From Theristus sp. LFF4_11 (taxonomy: Eukaryota; Nematoda; Chromadorea; Monhysterida; Xyalidae), in NCBI GenBank assembly GCA_030248135.1, contig JASANC010003237.1:62001-126000 (forward strand): 64,000 nucleotides of DNA, read 5' to 3'. The position numbers were made by a program, and so were the translations under genes. A model generated the notes under the pieces. It was not told the origin of the DNA. It ran no database searches and worked only from the letters and a program-made list of their open reading frames with translations. Position 1 is the stretch's first letter. Every line of letters begins with the position of its first letter. Of this stretch, positions 13,191 through 33,027 are shown one piece after another.

Positions 13191-13943
13191 GGGTTCGAAA
13201 AAAATAAAAATTCCGATTTTTTAAATTAAATTAATTTTTTAATTAAATTTTTTTTCCAAAATGCCGGAGGAAAATCTGACGGTCGACAAAAATAGGTGCA
13301 TTCGAATCGCGCTGACGCGCTGAGTTCGAATATTGCACTTTTAGAAATAGATAAGGGTGTTTTAGTTTTTAAAATTGGCAAAAACTTTCATGAAAATTAT
13401 CCTCCGACGTCAATTTGGACCTACCTTTTCCATCATGTGGATCAAAGCCCAGGTCGTGGTTCTCGTTCCTCCAAATGATTTTTCTGTGTTCAATAGTACT
13501 TTCCTGAATAATTCAGATAGAAAACGCACCGGTTCAAGTTGTTGTTGATGGACAACGCCGCGCTTCTTCGAGACGACAAATCGGCAACACCCAAGAGTTG
13601 AAAAGCAGGTTTCTTCCAATTTGAAGGCTAAAAACGAGGTAATTTGCTGCTTTTTAGTCCATTAACGAGCTCATGTAACCAATTGCAGAAGCTTCTATCG
13701 GTATCTGGACTATGCTCATCGATATTTGACCTGAAAGTAGAAATTGTCAAAAGAATTCTGCCAAAAACAAAGTCCACACGAAACTCTGGGCAAAAAAGCA
13801 TAATGAGACTTTCTTGGAAAGTGTCTTAAACGCATTTTCAGATGAAAGTTCAATTTTGATGGCCAAAATTCGTTTTTAATTGATTAAAAAATTAATTAAA
13901 AAATCCCATTTTTAAGAATTAAAAAAAATTGAAAATCGAACCC
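13191..13943. mobile_element. AT-rich inverted-repeat element with GGGTTCGA ends
   Basis: The left end reads GGGTTCGA followed by a long A/T tract. The right end reads as its reverse complement, finishing TCGAACCCC, with the A/T tracts also roughly complementary over about 90 bases. The interior carries a CGCTGAGTTCGAAT phrase that also appears inside the giant palindrome, suggesting a shared element family. No target-site duplication was resolved. Confidence 0.45.
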
Positions 13944-14309
13944 CAAGCAAAAACGGTGTTTGGTGAACAAGCGACCGTCTATGAAGCTGAACGACACCAC
14001 CTCACATTCACTTCACGCACACTGCACAACAACAGAAGGCTGTTATTATCTTTTCGTGCGAAGGAGGCGGAACGGAATAATGTTGAATGATGTGTGGAAA
14101 AACCACACAGCTGAAAAGCTGTTTCGCGCCCGAACGCAGTTCGAATATGAAATAAAATAAAATAATTTGGTGAGAAACGATTCTGATTGGTTTTTCTCAA
14201 TTCTTGCACAAATCTGCTGTCAGAGTATGTTAACTTTCAAAATGATTTCAAAATGCCGCACAGCCATGAAACATTTTCTCTATCTATGCGTACAAACGCA
14301 TATTGGGTT

Positions 14310-14460
14310 GGGACACGTTCAATAAGAAAGACGATACCTATTTTCAGAATGAAAGCGCGTCCGATCGAAATGACGTCATTTGCTTCCAGAACATCCTCGG
14401 AACATCTTCTTGTCATCGTCATGCTTGACGTCATTTCGGTTGTATTCATGTTTTGAATTG
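14310..14460. repeat. Fold-back copy with two TGACGTCA sites
   Basis: TGACGTCA at 14371-14378 and 14426-14433, each flanked by CGAAATGACGTCA-type sequence in opposite orientation, plus a gacacgttc phrase near 14321. This matches the family seen in introns at 37814-37999, 39238-39411, 54684-54870 and 57815-58035. The copy looks partial. Confidence 0.5.
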
Positions 14461-14574
14461 TGTCAAAATTTTCATCACATCCGTGCTGACGAGTCTTCCT
14501 GCCCCTTTGCCTACATTACTAAACCAAAGCCAAGTTTACAGTCTGTTTTGTTTAGTTCGGTTTCATTGAAGTCG

Positions 14575-14665
14575 TTGTAGGTTCCTAATCCTAAGCCCAA
14601 TCCTAATCCTAATGAAGTCGTTGTAGGTTCCTAATCCTAAACCTAATCCAAATCCTAAGTGAAGC
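14575..14665. repeat. Degenerate CCTAAT repeats with a direct duplication
   Basis: Two copies of GAAGTCGTTGTAGGTTCC, each followed by several CCTAA(T/G/A) units. They resemble degenerate telomere-like hexamers. The same TTGTAGGTTCCTAATCCTAA text occurs in inverse orientation near 48604-48643 inside a transposable element, so this is more likely a transposon fragment than an internal telomere. Confidence 0.5.
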
Positions 14666-15897
14666 CTTTTTAACAAAGTGAAAGTGCCTTGATTGACAGC
14701 TTTGTTGAAGGGATGAAACATTGGGATCAGGGATCAGCTCCAGCTCCGGTTTAGCTTTGTAGTTTTACGCTTCCTGCCTAACTGATGTGCAAACTAAATG
14801 CAACAACAACGTGTGCAACACACGAAATATCGATTTTTTCAACATAATCGCGTTAGAAGAGATATAAAACCAATGGCTCGACGCACACAAAACAAACCAT
14901 TTGTATTATGTGCAGTCGCCCACGCGTGAAACACTGGAAACAGCAGGGGGTCGTGGTGGGCAGCCATACTAAAAATATATACTGGGAACTAGGCCTGTGC
15001 GCAAAACGCCACACTCCACATCAATCAGTCACAACACAACCACACACCGTGCTATCTATCTTCTTATCTCAAGTATCAGATGCATCACGTGAACGCACGT
15101 ACGTAACCGGTTAAAACCGGATCGAACCGGTTAATGGAATGCAGATTGGCGGGTTGTTTGTATTCTGCTGTCTTGTTGTATTCGTTTCATTTGCTCTCAT
15201 TGTGTTCGTCTGGTGTTGTCGTACATCTGTGTGAGTGCACTCGGGGGTTGGGCCGTGCTTGTGTGCGTATGGCGGGAAATTTGTGCTGATGCAATGCAGC
15301 TGTGTGTACGTTGGAAACTGACGGGTGATGGGCGGGCTGCCTGGTCTGGTTTACTGGCTAGTCGCTCTCGCTACACATTATTGTGTATTCTGGCGGGACG
15401 GCAGGAAATGCGTTTTTCGATGCCATATCGCGCGTGTCTGGGCTTATCGGGCAAGGCCTAATCAGCAGAACCCCAGTTCGTATTCCCCGTGCGCTCGCTC
15501 TCAGTGGAAACGACTGTGCCTTTGCGAAGTCCTACACTGCCTGCCTATTGACAGTGGGTGTTGTGTGACTGCGTGCGTTTTTGTCTGTCAGTGGTTGTGT
15601 TACACGTTTGGTTGACGTTGACAGCAGTGGCAGTCATTCTAAGCGTTGAAGTATGTCAGTTTCACGTGCGCTGCTGCGTGCTGTCGAGACAAAAACTTTC
15701 CGATTTGGAATTTTCAAGTTGCACTTTGTCTCTTTTGCATTGCAATTTGCGCTATAAACTTGTTTAGTTTTCTTTTGTTCTTCAATAATTATTAGACAGA
15801 CATAATTTGATTGCAGTGTGACCGGAATTCTTGGGGTTTTATTTACTGATTAGTTGGCATTACAAAGTACAGGGTGATAAAAAACGTCAATTTTTAA

Positions 15898-16565
15898 ATC
15901 GCTTCGATCTCGCAACTGCATTGATGTCCGAAACTAAAATTTGCACCACTTGTTGCAATTTGGTTGCCATTTGTTGTGTAAAAACTTGCAAGCGATCCCT
16001 GAAGCCTTGCAGAACTTTGCGTACAGTGTGGCCGAATAAATAAGGCAGTCCATCAAGGCAGGATCAGTCGCAGACTAGGAGTTGTCTTTTTCAAAAAGGC
16101 CAATTCCTAATCATGTGTGCAAGGAAAAAAAGAATGAACAGAACAGCACGAAGAATCCGTTAGTTTAAAAAACGCGTTAAATTTGGCACAGAATTTGGTT
16201 TCTGAACGTCTTTTTTCTTTCATTCAAATTTCGCGCGCTCCTTGCACCCTGAAAAAAAACTGCCATGTTTACTCGGCCATACCGTAACTATGTTGATCTG
16301 CTCAACGGTGGACACACTGAACAGTTTAAGCGACTAAAACAAGAAAATTATGCAACAGATGATGTCATGAAAATGACCTGTATCCCGATGCTTGAAAATG
16401 TAAAAAATGGTGAAAATGTAAAATTTTGGATGAAAGTACAGTACCGTTGTTGTCTAACAGAGTTGATATCTTTGCTTGAAATTTTCACACAACAAATGGC
16501 AACCAAGTGACTTAAGTGATGTAAATTTCAGCTTCAAAGCTTAATGCAGTCGCGAGATCGAAGCG
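15898..16565. mobile_element. Nested inverted-repeat insertion in the palindrome's left arm
   Basis: The uninterrupted right arm (19578-19590, read in reverse) shows that the left arm is split at a TTTTAA motif. TTTTAA flanks both sides (15892-15897 and 16566-16571), consistent with a target duplication that includes TTAA. The ends are complementary (CGCTTCGATCTCGC) and the inverted repeats extend at least 100 bases inward. The open frame at 16265-16510 has no recognised domain. The element is younger than the palindrome it interrupts. Confidence 0.75.
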
Positions 16566-17330
16566 TTTTAAGATAGGCTTTTTGAGTCGACCGACCCGGC
16601 CTCCACACCTCCAGGCACAATTTCAAAAAAGTTTTCAAATTTCGTCAAATTTGAAACCAATCGAACCGCCTTGATGCCCTGAGTTCGAAAATCATATTTT
16701 TATCCTAATCCAAGCCTTTTTTATGCTTCAAAATTAGGAAAAACCTAATTTTCGACCCCCTTGTAGTAAAACTGTTCTAGCTCGCTTCTGCTTGAATCTA
16801 TTAACAAAAATCAAACACCAATCGATTCCCCTTGTATTCGCGCACATTTTTCGCTGTTATACTGCAGGTTGAAAACGTTTTTTCATGCTCTGTATTCATA
16901 AAAAACTGCAGAGGTTGGTGTTTTTTCACGTTTTTCGGTACTTTAGAAACGTTTGTGGGGTATAGTTTCTAGGTAATTCTGAAAGATCTGCGAAAAATGT
17001 ATATACATGTCAAATTTCAGCTTCATAAAGCGTCGCCGGGACTCACACGATACAAAACAAAATGGCTTGTCGCATGCGTTTTTGGTCAATATGCCGCATG
17101 CAGGGTGTTTCCTCCCACCCCCCAATTTTTTTGGGGCCACCTCAGGTGCTGCAACCGTGACTAAAGATGGGTTTTCGGGTACGCTGAGTTCAAAAATCTT
17201 ATTTAGAATTTTGCCCGACGTTTCTACTGTGCCCTAAACGCGTATGCCATCGGGTTCAGGAGGGAAATTTTCTTAAAAATTAAATTTAAATAAAAAGCGC
17301 GTCACAAGGCACCTAAAATCCTGTTACAAA

Positions 17331-18100
17331 TACAAATCGAGGTCGCTGAGTCCGCATATAATGTTTATTTTGTTATACGGATTACTCCGCACCCTAAAAA
17401 CAGCCTCTATGGGGACGAAAAGGGAAAAAAATTGAAAAAATCGGAAACTAATAAAAAAATATATGAAAACTGTGCCGTAAATACTAATCGAGGTTGCTGA
17501 GTCCGAATATGATGTTTATATTGCTATACGAATTACTCCGCACCCTAAAAGCAGCTTCTATGAAGACAGAAGGGGAAAAAATTAAAAAAATCGAAAACTA
17601 GTATAAAAAATTTGGAAACTATGCCGTAAATACAAATCAAGGTCGCTGAGTCCGAATATGATGTTTATATTGCTATACGAATTATTCCGCACCCTAAAAG
17701 CAGCTTCTATGGGGACAGAAGGGGAAAAAATTAAAAAAATCGAAAACTAGTATAAAAAATTTGGAAACTATGACGTAAATACAAATCAAGGTCGCTGAGT
17801 CCGAATATAATGTTTATTTTGCTATACGGATTACCCCGCACTCTAAAAACGGTCTCTATAGGGACGAAAAAAGGGACATCTGGAAAAAATCGGAAACTAG
17901 TCAAAAAATCTGAAAACTGTGCCATAAATAGAAATCAAGGTCGCGCAGTCCGAATATGCTGTTCATTTTGCCATGCGGATTGCTCCGCACTCTAAAAATA
18001 GTTTTTACAAGGATGAAAAGGGAGAAAATTGAAAAAATCCGGAACTAGCCAAAAAATCTGAATCGATGTCGCTGAGTCCGAATATGATGTATATTTTGCT
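17331..18100. repeat. Tandem units of about 150 bp inside the palindrome
   Basis: Repeated blocks begin around GCTGAGTCCG at about 17345, 17495, 17646, 17794, 17943 and 18069. Each is followed by a TACGGATTACTCCGCACCCTA-like segment of up to about 20 bases, then A-rich sequence. The mirror set lies at about 18110-18830 in reverse orientation. Unit spacing is close to 150 bp. Confidence 0.75.
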
Positions 18101-19918
18101 ATACGGATTCTTTTGACTAGTTTCCGATTATCTTCAGATTTCTTCCTTTTCGTCCTTATAGAAACTGTTTTTAGGGTGCGTAGTAAACCGTAAGGCAAAA
18201 TAAAAACATCATATTTGAACTCAGCGATCTCGGTTTGTGTTTGTGGCATAGTTTTCAGATTTTTTAACTAGTTTCGATTATTTTTAAATATTTTCCTTTT
18301 CGTCTCAATAGAGGCCGTTTTTAGGGTGCGAAATAATTCATATGGCAAAATAAACATTTTATTCGAACTCAGCGACTTCGGTTTGTATTTACGGCACAGT
18401 TTCAATTTTTTTGACTAGTTTCCGATTTTTTTAATTTTTTTCCCTTCTGTCCCAATAGAAGCTGCTTTTAGGGTGCGAAATAATTCGTATAGCAATATAA
18501 ACATCATATTCGGACTCAGCGACCTTGTTTTGTATTTACGGCATAGTTTCCAAATTTTTTGGGTAGTTTTCGATTTTTTTAATTTTTCCCCCTTCTGTCC
18601 CCATAGAAGCTGCTTTTAGGGTGCGGAGTAATTCGTATAGCAATATAAACATCATATTCGGACTCAGCAACCTCGATTAGTATTTACGGCACAGTTTTCA
18701 TATATTTTTTTATTAGTTTCCGATTTTTTCAAATTTTTTCCCTTTTCGTCCCCATAGAGGCCGTTTTTAGGGTGCGGAGTAATCCGTATTGCAAAATAAA
18801 CATTATATGCGGACTCAGCGACCTCGATTTGTATTTGTAACAGGATTTTAAGTGCCTTGTGACGCGCTTTTTATTTAAATTTAATTTTTAAGAAAATTTC
18901 CCTTCTGAACCCCATGGCATACGCGTTTAGGGCACAGTAGAAACGTCGGGCAAAATTCTAAATAAGATTTTTGAACTCAGCGTACCCGAAAACCCATCTT
19001 TAGTCACGGTTGCAGCACCTGAGGTGGCCCAAAAAAAATTGGGGGGTGGGAGGAAACACCCTGCATGCGGCATATTGACCAAAAACGCATGCGACAAGCC
19101 ATTTTGTTTTGTATCGTGTGAGTCCCGGCGACGCTTTATGAAGCTGAAATTTGACATGTATATACATTTTTCGCAGATCTTTCAGAATTACCTAGAAACT
19201 ATACCCCACAAACGTTTTTAAAGTACCGAAAAACGTGAAAAAACACCAACCTCTGCAGTTTTTTATAAATACAAAGCATGAAAAAACGTTTTCAACCTGC
19301 AGTATAACAGCGAAAAATGTGCGCGAATACAAGGGGAATCGATTGGTGTTTGATTTTTGTTAATAGATTCAAGCAGAAGCGAGCTAGAACAGTTTTACTA
19401 CAAGGGGGTCGAAAATTAGGTTTTTCCTAATTTTGAAGCATAAAAAAGGCTTGGATTAGGATAAAAATATGATTTTCGAACTCAGGGCATCAAGGCGGTT
19501 CGATTGGTCTCAAATTTGACTGAATTTGAAAACTTTTTTGAAATTGTGCCTAAGGAGGGTCGGTATTGTGAAAAAGCCTATCTTAAAAATTGACTTTTTA
19601 TCACCCTATGCACACAGTATGACACAATAATGGACATCGATTTGTGCGTTTGGCTCCACCTCCCAAATTGCAGACTCTTGATTGCAGACCTCCAAATTGA
19701 AGCGTGTAGGGGGCTGTACTGATGAGAAAAACCTACATGCCGTGAGTCTACAGCCTTAATTTTCGAAACTCACGTTCACCGCTTTTCTGGTTGTATTTGG
19801 TTTGGTCTGCTTATAGCTCGATGGAGCTCTGGAGAGGTGGAGCCAAAATGCGCACGCATAAAATGTTTGTGTCACACATTTTACACAACAGCCTATTTGT
19901 ATTCATATATTATACCCT

Positions 19919-20001
19919 TAGCTGATTGGTTGGTGACCGCAATCAATGACTGCAACACTGCACTGAATGCATGCACCGCGTGGTCACCAATCCATCAACT
20001 A
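19919..20001. repeat. Short fold-back element (TTGGTTGGTGA family)
   Basis: AGCTGATTGGTTGGTGACCGC is mirrored by a GCGTGGTCACCAATCCATCAA-type right arm about 60 bases later. The same arms occur in the element at 36471-36594 and, more diverged, at 44844-44992. Confidence 0.5.
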
Positions 20002-20194
20002 CAATATCGTAATTACATATGATTTTGAAACCGACTACTTTGTGATTAACCAGTCAGCCACTATTGAGTTCAAATCCCACCATGGATGTGTGAAAAATTA
20101 ATTTTTTTGAAGTTTGGAGGAAGCCCCCGGCGTGATATGAACTAGCGACCATTCATTCTGTTGTCTGTTAAAAAATTTTGAAAGTCGATTTGTT

Positions 20195-20264
20195 TTCTCT
20201 GTAGCGTAATGGTTAGTGCCTCCGGATGCATACCAACTGCCCGAGTTCGAATCTCGGCGGAAAA
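20195..20264 (+). repeat. tRNA-like sequence, probably a pseudogene or SINE head
   Basis: The 70 bases fold partly as a tRNA. The acceptor stem has 6 of 7 pairs, the D-stem GCGT/GTGC pairs, and the T-stem CCGAG/CTCGG is perfect around TTCGAAT. A-box and B-box-like promoters are present. The anticodon position would be GCA (20228-20230, Cys), but three of five anticodon-stem pairs fail, so a functional tRNA is unlikely. Confidence 0.45.
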
Positions 20265-20508
20265 ATCAAAATTTCGAATGTGAAAATTTATTGTTGTTTA
20301 TCGATTTGTTAGATTTTAGCATACGGTCTTGAGACAAAGACTTTTTCGATCTGCAATTGACTAATGAGTGTTTCGCATCACGTTTTTCCAAGTTCGGTTT
20401 TTTGAGAAAATGAAAAGGCTCCAACAAAACTCGGCAAACCAACACAAAACTTCAAATGTCCCGTTTCATTTTCAGATCCAATTTGCAGCAATTCACATCA
20501 CGTCGCCC

Positions 20509-28083
<7,575 letters not shown>

Positions 28084-29376
28084 AGGGTGCCACGCCGGCG
28101 CATTCGACTTGATGCTATTTATATTTCGATCACCAGCTGTTTGGTTTTTGTTGGTTTTTTGCAGCTTCAGGTAATTAGGAAATGAATACTGCTGTTGCGC
28201 TTTCACGTCCTGATCCGATCGTGTGTATTATATTTGTCGTCTTTTTACCTTTCAGTTATTCGTATTGTTTTTTCTATCATGCAACGTGAATTTTCAGACC
28301 AGAAACAGAAGTCGACTGTTAATTTTATGCGCGTTTCAACCCGGGTGCAACTTCGTTGTGATGTGTGTTTTTTATTGTTTTGTCTTATATTTTGATAATT
28401 GTTTTTAGTTTTTGGTTTCACTAAAGTTCTAGATTTTAATTTTGATTGGTATAGAATTTTAGAATAAGAAATATTGCAACAAAATATTCCATGCTTAACA
28501 ACTGCATTTATTTATATTTTTAGATTCGGTTCTATTACTTTCTGTTGTTCAATAGTATTTTGGAACTTCATTTTTTTTGCCGTTAATGAAATCATAAGCT
28601 GCCTCTCACTTATCAAACAGCTCTGTTCGTTTTCTGTATCCGCTTGTATTTCTCGCCTGTATCTTGACGATTGTTCTGGATTGTTTATTCCCTATATGTT
28701 TTTATAGAGCCATGCACACCAACCGTTGTAATCTCATGCAAAGTTTATTTTGTTAGATTTTGTTGAAGATAAAATATTTTTAAGTAAATTATGGCTTATT
28801 GATAAAAATATGCGGTTTGAAACCAGCCACGTGTCTGTTTCTCAGTAAATGTGTTATTTTGCACAAGTATTTCGTATCTGTACAAAAATACCAAGAAGCA
28901 AACAGTTAAAACAGAGTGAAGAAGACACAATAAGAACGTTCAACTCCATGCTGTCCATTCAAAATATCCTTATTTCATAGAAACCACAAAAGCTGGTAAG
29001 CTCTCATCACATTTTAAAAATTTAGAAGTGATAAACATCACAACAGCTCAGCGAAGTTTCAAAAAAACAGTAACAGAAGACGCTGAATTGTTAAAATTAA
29101 AAAAAAACAGTTTCAATGTATGAAAGTTTGCAAATGATCTTTTTCAATTCAGATTCGACGAAGTCAGAAGCCAGCACCAATGATAGCCACAAACAAGTTT
29201 CATTTACTTGAAACTTCGTGTCTTTTTATCTTCTTCTCCCTTCGTTCAACGGCTGTTGTGCAACTAGGGCTCGCGATTGCTGGTGCCACCGACGAAGTCT
29301 AAATGTCAAGGCATTTCTTGGAATTTTTTTTTGTACGTGACTTTTTCAAGGAACCGGCAATTGCTGAGTTCATCAC
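28084..29376. other. Convergent intergenic region (3' UTRs)
   Basis: T-rich, then A-rich sequence between the TIF1-like stop and the stop of cysteine dioxygenase on the opposite strand. It probably contains both 3' UTRs. I see no exon, tRNA or clear inverted repeat. Confidence 0.6.
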
Positions 29377-30609
29377 TTATGGAGATCCAAAAAAATACCA
29401 AAAAACGCAATCAGTGCCAACCGCTTTGTACGGCTGTCGACTGCCAAACTTCGAGTAAAACGTGAATCGCACGACCGTCCGTTTCGCGGTTCGCTCGTCG
29501 AAGATGGCGCACTGGTCGAACGCTGGGATGTAGACGTGCAGCGAGACGGCGAGGTCGCTGTGCGAGGGATTCTCGACACGGTGCAGACCGATGGAGTCTG
29601 GCAAATTTGTGAGGTTTGGTTGTTTCTTAGTTCCTAGTTAATCTGAGTTCGATGGCGGTTTTCTGAAGTTTTGCTCATTTGATGCTTAGATCAGTTTAAA
29701 GATAACGGCAAATCATCTATACTTTCCTCACCATTGATGTAAGTGACTCCGTTCTCTTCGTACGTGCACTTTGACGTCTCTTCCATTCGTTCGCTTTCAG
29801 CGTCCGGCCATCTGTACTGCGTCTCGAGCAGGTTTCCCGAGAGAACTTTCACGAAACAGTGTGCGTCGGCGTGGTCGTGGATGCTGCAAACAGTTGGCTC
29901 ACGAAATTGTCCAGCTATGAAGTGACCAGCTGGCAGCTACAACGTATTCTGCGTTTTTCACTGGTGTTGGAAGAAGTTACTCATTTTTGTGTTTCTAAGA
30001 TCAGCGTTACATCAAAAAGGTAAATGAACTTGAGTATACAGATGTTCGAACACACCTGCTGGCCATGCCCGGCCCCCAACAGAGCAGCATCACGTTGTAC
30101 TTGCCGTTGCCAACATCCACCAGATTTCGGGTGTACCGATGTGGATCGACAAAGCAAAATTGCTGCCAGTCGCGTCGGTTACTTTTGTAGGCCGACATCA
30201 AGTCTTTCACCTGCAAAGCGGCCTGCGCTATGTTCTTGTGTCTTTTTTTCTTCTTCTGAAAGGCGCTTCAGCTTTTTAATATTCTTAATTTTTTAGGTTC
30301 TGCGACTGAATGCGTTTGCAGACGTGGAAAGGTTTATGTGGCAATCTATCAGCAATCTTTATGTGGCACTTCAAAGCAACCAACTGACCCGGCCCTTTTT
30401 AGGGGGACTTGAATCACTTAACCAATTTTGAATTCCCGCGTCATGCGTGCAACTGCTTAGAGTTAGAGTATTTGCGAATTCTGTTGTTTCTCAAACTACT
30501 GTATGTCTCAGGAACCATGTAACAAGGAACGTACCTCGTCCACATTGACCCGTTCGTGCGAGAAAGCATCGCGAAGACCCTCGAGCATTCGATCAAATGT
30601 GACCGCCAT
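29377..30609 (-). CDS. CDO1: Cysteine dioxygenase type 1 (4 exons)
   Basis: Non-haem iron enzyme oxidising L-cysteine to cysteine sulfinate, the committed step of cysteine catabolism towards taurine and sulfate; cytosolic. Exons in transcript order: 30535-30609, 30056-30210, 29732-29883, 29377-29597, giving 200 aa, exactly the length of the mammalian enzyme. Signatures seen: [14 protein letters not shown]; the iron ligands in HDHADAHC (both His) and the third His in GLHRVEN; the Cys of AHC and the Tyr of SLHVY, which correspond to the Cys-Tyr cofactor pair of mammalian CDO. The beta-barrel cupin core is complete. The start at 30609 gives a short N-terminus [13 protein letters not shown], comparable to relatives. 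Intron 1 carries a small inverted-repeat element (30296-30515). Confidence 0.96.
30296..30515. mobile_element. Small inverted-repeat element in cysteine dioxygenase intron 1
   Basis: It begins GGTTCTGCGACTGAATGCG and ends TGTCTCAGGAACC, which are imperfect reverse complements. The internal sequence, including CCAATTTTGAATT and CGCGTCATGC, is shared with the copy at 43057-43236, so this is a dispersed non-autonomous element. Confidence 0.55.
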
Positions 30610-33027
30610 CACACGCTAGTGTGCTTGCAAGAATGGAAACTGCTAACCCGTCGGGCAAGTGTTAGTGAGCTGCAAGCAAACACGAACGGCCAGTTGTTTA
30701 GTTCCGTTTCATTGCATTGAAAAATTGGAACGACTGCAAGTTAATAAATGCAGTCCGGTGTACACTAATTTCAACAGTGGAACAAGAAAAGTAGCAAGGG
30801 ATTTGAAGTGTTGAAGTTGAAGCATGGAATGTTGCAGTGCGGACTGTAAGAGCAGCTGAGATGAATTCGCAGAAGTCGCATTGGGATGTTCATGCAAAAA
30901 GTCCGACCTGAAACCAACAGGCAGGCACACCTAAATACTACCGTATACTGCCATGTTGTTTACAAACTAACTAATAAAATAACTGTACACAACACATTTT
31001 CACTAAAAAGAACACATCAACACACGTCTATGTTTTGGCAATTTTGTTGTTGAGCAGCTGACTACAACACACCATTCCACGTTAATTTCGTCGTTTTAAC
31101 GAGGCAATTTCGATCAAATCAAATTAAATTCCGATGGCGTCATTTTCTGTGCACACTAACAGACATAACACGCACGAATACAGAGACAAACACAGTTGCC
31201 GCAAAACCACGTGGCGCAGAAAAACAAAACCGATCGTTTGTATAAATCAAACGCCAACCAACAGTTTTGAAGATCGTAAAAACCTAATGCCGCGTCCAGA
31301 TACGTTCCTTTCAAGTTTGTGTGCACTCACTGTCTATAATCAAGTTCGGTTGAGCGTTCGTTTATTAGCAATTGATGTTGGACTTGGTGGTGGAACCAAT
31401 CATGCAGCGATTTTTTTGGGTGTTCATGAAAAGAAAACATGTTTTTAATGGTAGTAGAAGCAAGAAGTACAGCAATTAACTTTGAATTTCTCTTTTTCTG
31501 CAGTCAATATTACGCCAAGACGTTCAGAGTAAACATTCATAAGTTAGATGCGCGCTACGCTTACGGTAACATGAAAACTGAAAAAGCAAACAAATGAATT
31601 GCTCCAACATGTCGGAAGAAAGTCACCTTTGAAAAACAGGTTGGCAGTTATGCAGTTGTGATTTGTAAACGTTCGTACATGGTTGGCGTTGGTTTAATCC
31701 AGTTTGCACCAGTTCAGTAATCGCTCTAATCTCAGCAACCGCATTCAGATTCCGCACAGCGGTAATTGGCTGCAGATTAAAATGTGACCAATCAACTGGC
31801 CCAGCCAACATTACACTATCGGTTTTCGTTGTAATTAAACGGGTGGGTACGTGCTTTTTTTGTCACAACGAGACCACGTGGTTTAAGTTTGGCATTATCT
31901 GGGACGTGCAAAATCACAAGTGTTTGCAAATTGCAGAATTGATACGGTCAACAAGTGTTATTATGCACGTAGCGTGTTGATTCAAAGGTTACCGAAGAAG
32001 AAATGCCGTTTTGTGCACGTTCTTGTTTTTTCTTATCCTCTAGAGATGATCATTCAATCAACTGACTGCTACATATTTTAGATCGCTTTCCACAAAAAAT
32101 TCACTGCAGTTTATTGCGAATATCCAGCAAAACCATTGGAATGCCAAAAAAAGTACACCACTATTATTTCACCAATCACAGTAAACAATCAACGTAACCT
32201 CAAATCAAATGACAACGACAAATGACAACGAACCAAAACGATAAACCAGTAACCAAAACATTCTGTACCTACAACAAGGAATCATAAGTTAAACCTCCGA
32301 TACAACATACAAAACGAAAGTTCTATAAATATAAACAAAACAAAAACACCACGCAAAAAAACATGCAAGTTTCAGACTTACCAGACCAGAAATCAATCGA
32401 GCAAACAAATAGAGCAAAAGTAACAAAAGTTTGTAACACAGATCCGTTTGACATTCACAATACAAAACTGAACGAAACAATGCAAGTTCTTGAAGAAGAT
32501 AAATGAAAAATCACTCATCAAAATCTACATCTCACAGCACGAGGTTACAGAGCAGAAAATTGATATTTGGACATCACAATATTTCATTTACTGTCCTCCA
32601 CAAAACAAAATTCCAAAGCATGAAGTTTAAAACGGCTGTATCAAGAAGTGAATACCCGCAGATTAAGCATTGAATTATGGACGACACAAAGCTGAATGCC
32701 TGTTGGACATCGAACACAACACTTGACATTTTTGTGACTCTTGTGAAATACCACGAATTATCTATCAAACGTAAAAACCAGCTCACTTATAATAAAGTAT
32801 CGACTATACTTCAAAGCCGTCAACAAACCGTCAGATTAAAAATTGAGACTTGAAAAAACAAGTGCAGAAAACCGGTCCCTAAAAAAATTGAAAAAATGAA
32901 GATCATCATTCGAACACGATCACAAACTTGGATGACGCAGTTTTAGCAGTCAATTAAGACGGGAGAATTTCGGTTGATTTGCAAGAAACAGTGAAACAAA
33001 AAACGACACCTAGCTGCGAGCCGGATG
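30610..33027. other. Intergenic region, nothing recognised
   Basis: A-rich sequence between two minus-strand genes: the 5' flank of cysteine dioxygenase and the 3' flank of HYOU1. Short open frames here lack codon bias and splice sites. No tRNA or inverted repeat was evident by eye. Confidence 0.55.

Larger units (their letters stand above)
15871..19607. mobile_element. Giant palindromic (fold-back) element, arms about 1.5 kb
   Basis: The left end AGGGTGATAAAAA and the right end TTTTTATCACCCT are complementary. From about 16566 to 18115 the sequence is the near-perfect reverse complement of about 18116 to 19590; for example, the open frame at 16943-17140 on the minus strand reappears at 19024-19221 on the plus strand with one or two changes. 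The axis of symmetry is near 18115. Around the axis each arm holds about five tandem units of roughly 150 bp containing GCTGAGTCCGAATAT. The left arm is interrupted by a nested insertion at 15898-16565. The terminal CAGGGTG-like sequence is reminiscent of Tc1/mariner-type ends, but no duplication could be proved. No transposase is encoded. Confidence 0.85.
12318..20508. other. 8.2-kb gene-free repeat block
   Basis: No exon of a recognisable protein was found between the DUS4L stop and the TIF1-like gene. The block contains an AT-rich inverted-repeat element (13191-13943), a fold-back with TGACGTCA (about 14310-14460), degenerate CCTAAT repeats (14575-14665), the giant palindrome (15871-19607), a short fold-back (19919-20001) and a tRNA-like sequence (20195-20264). 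Open frames near 15.2-15.8 kb have no splice structure or family resemblance. Confidence 0.6.

Noticed and set aside
15213..15767. Overlapping open frames near 15.2-15.8 kb
   Set aside because: Frames end without splice donors, show no codon bias and match no family I know.
16943..19221. Two identical open frames of about 65-76 codons on opposite strands
   Set aside because: They are the same sequence in the two arms of the palindrome, with no start context, splice sites or family resemblance.
20195..20264. Functional tRNA-Cys (GCA)
   Set aside because: Acceptor, D and T stems pair, but three of five anticodon-stem pairs fail and the length is short.
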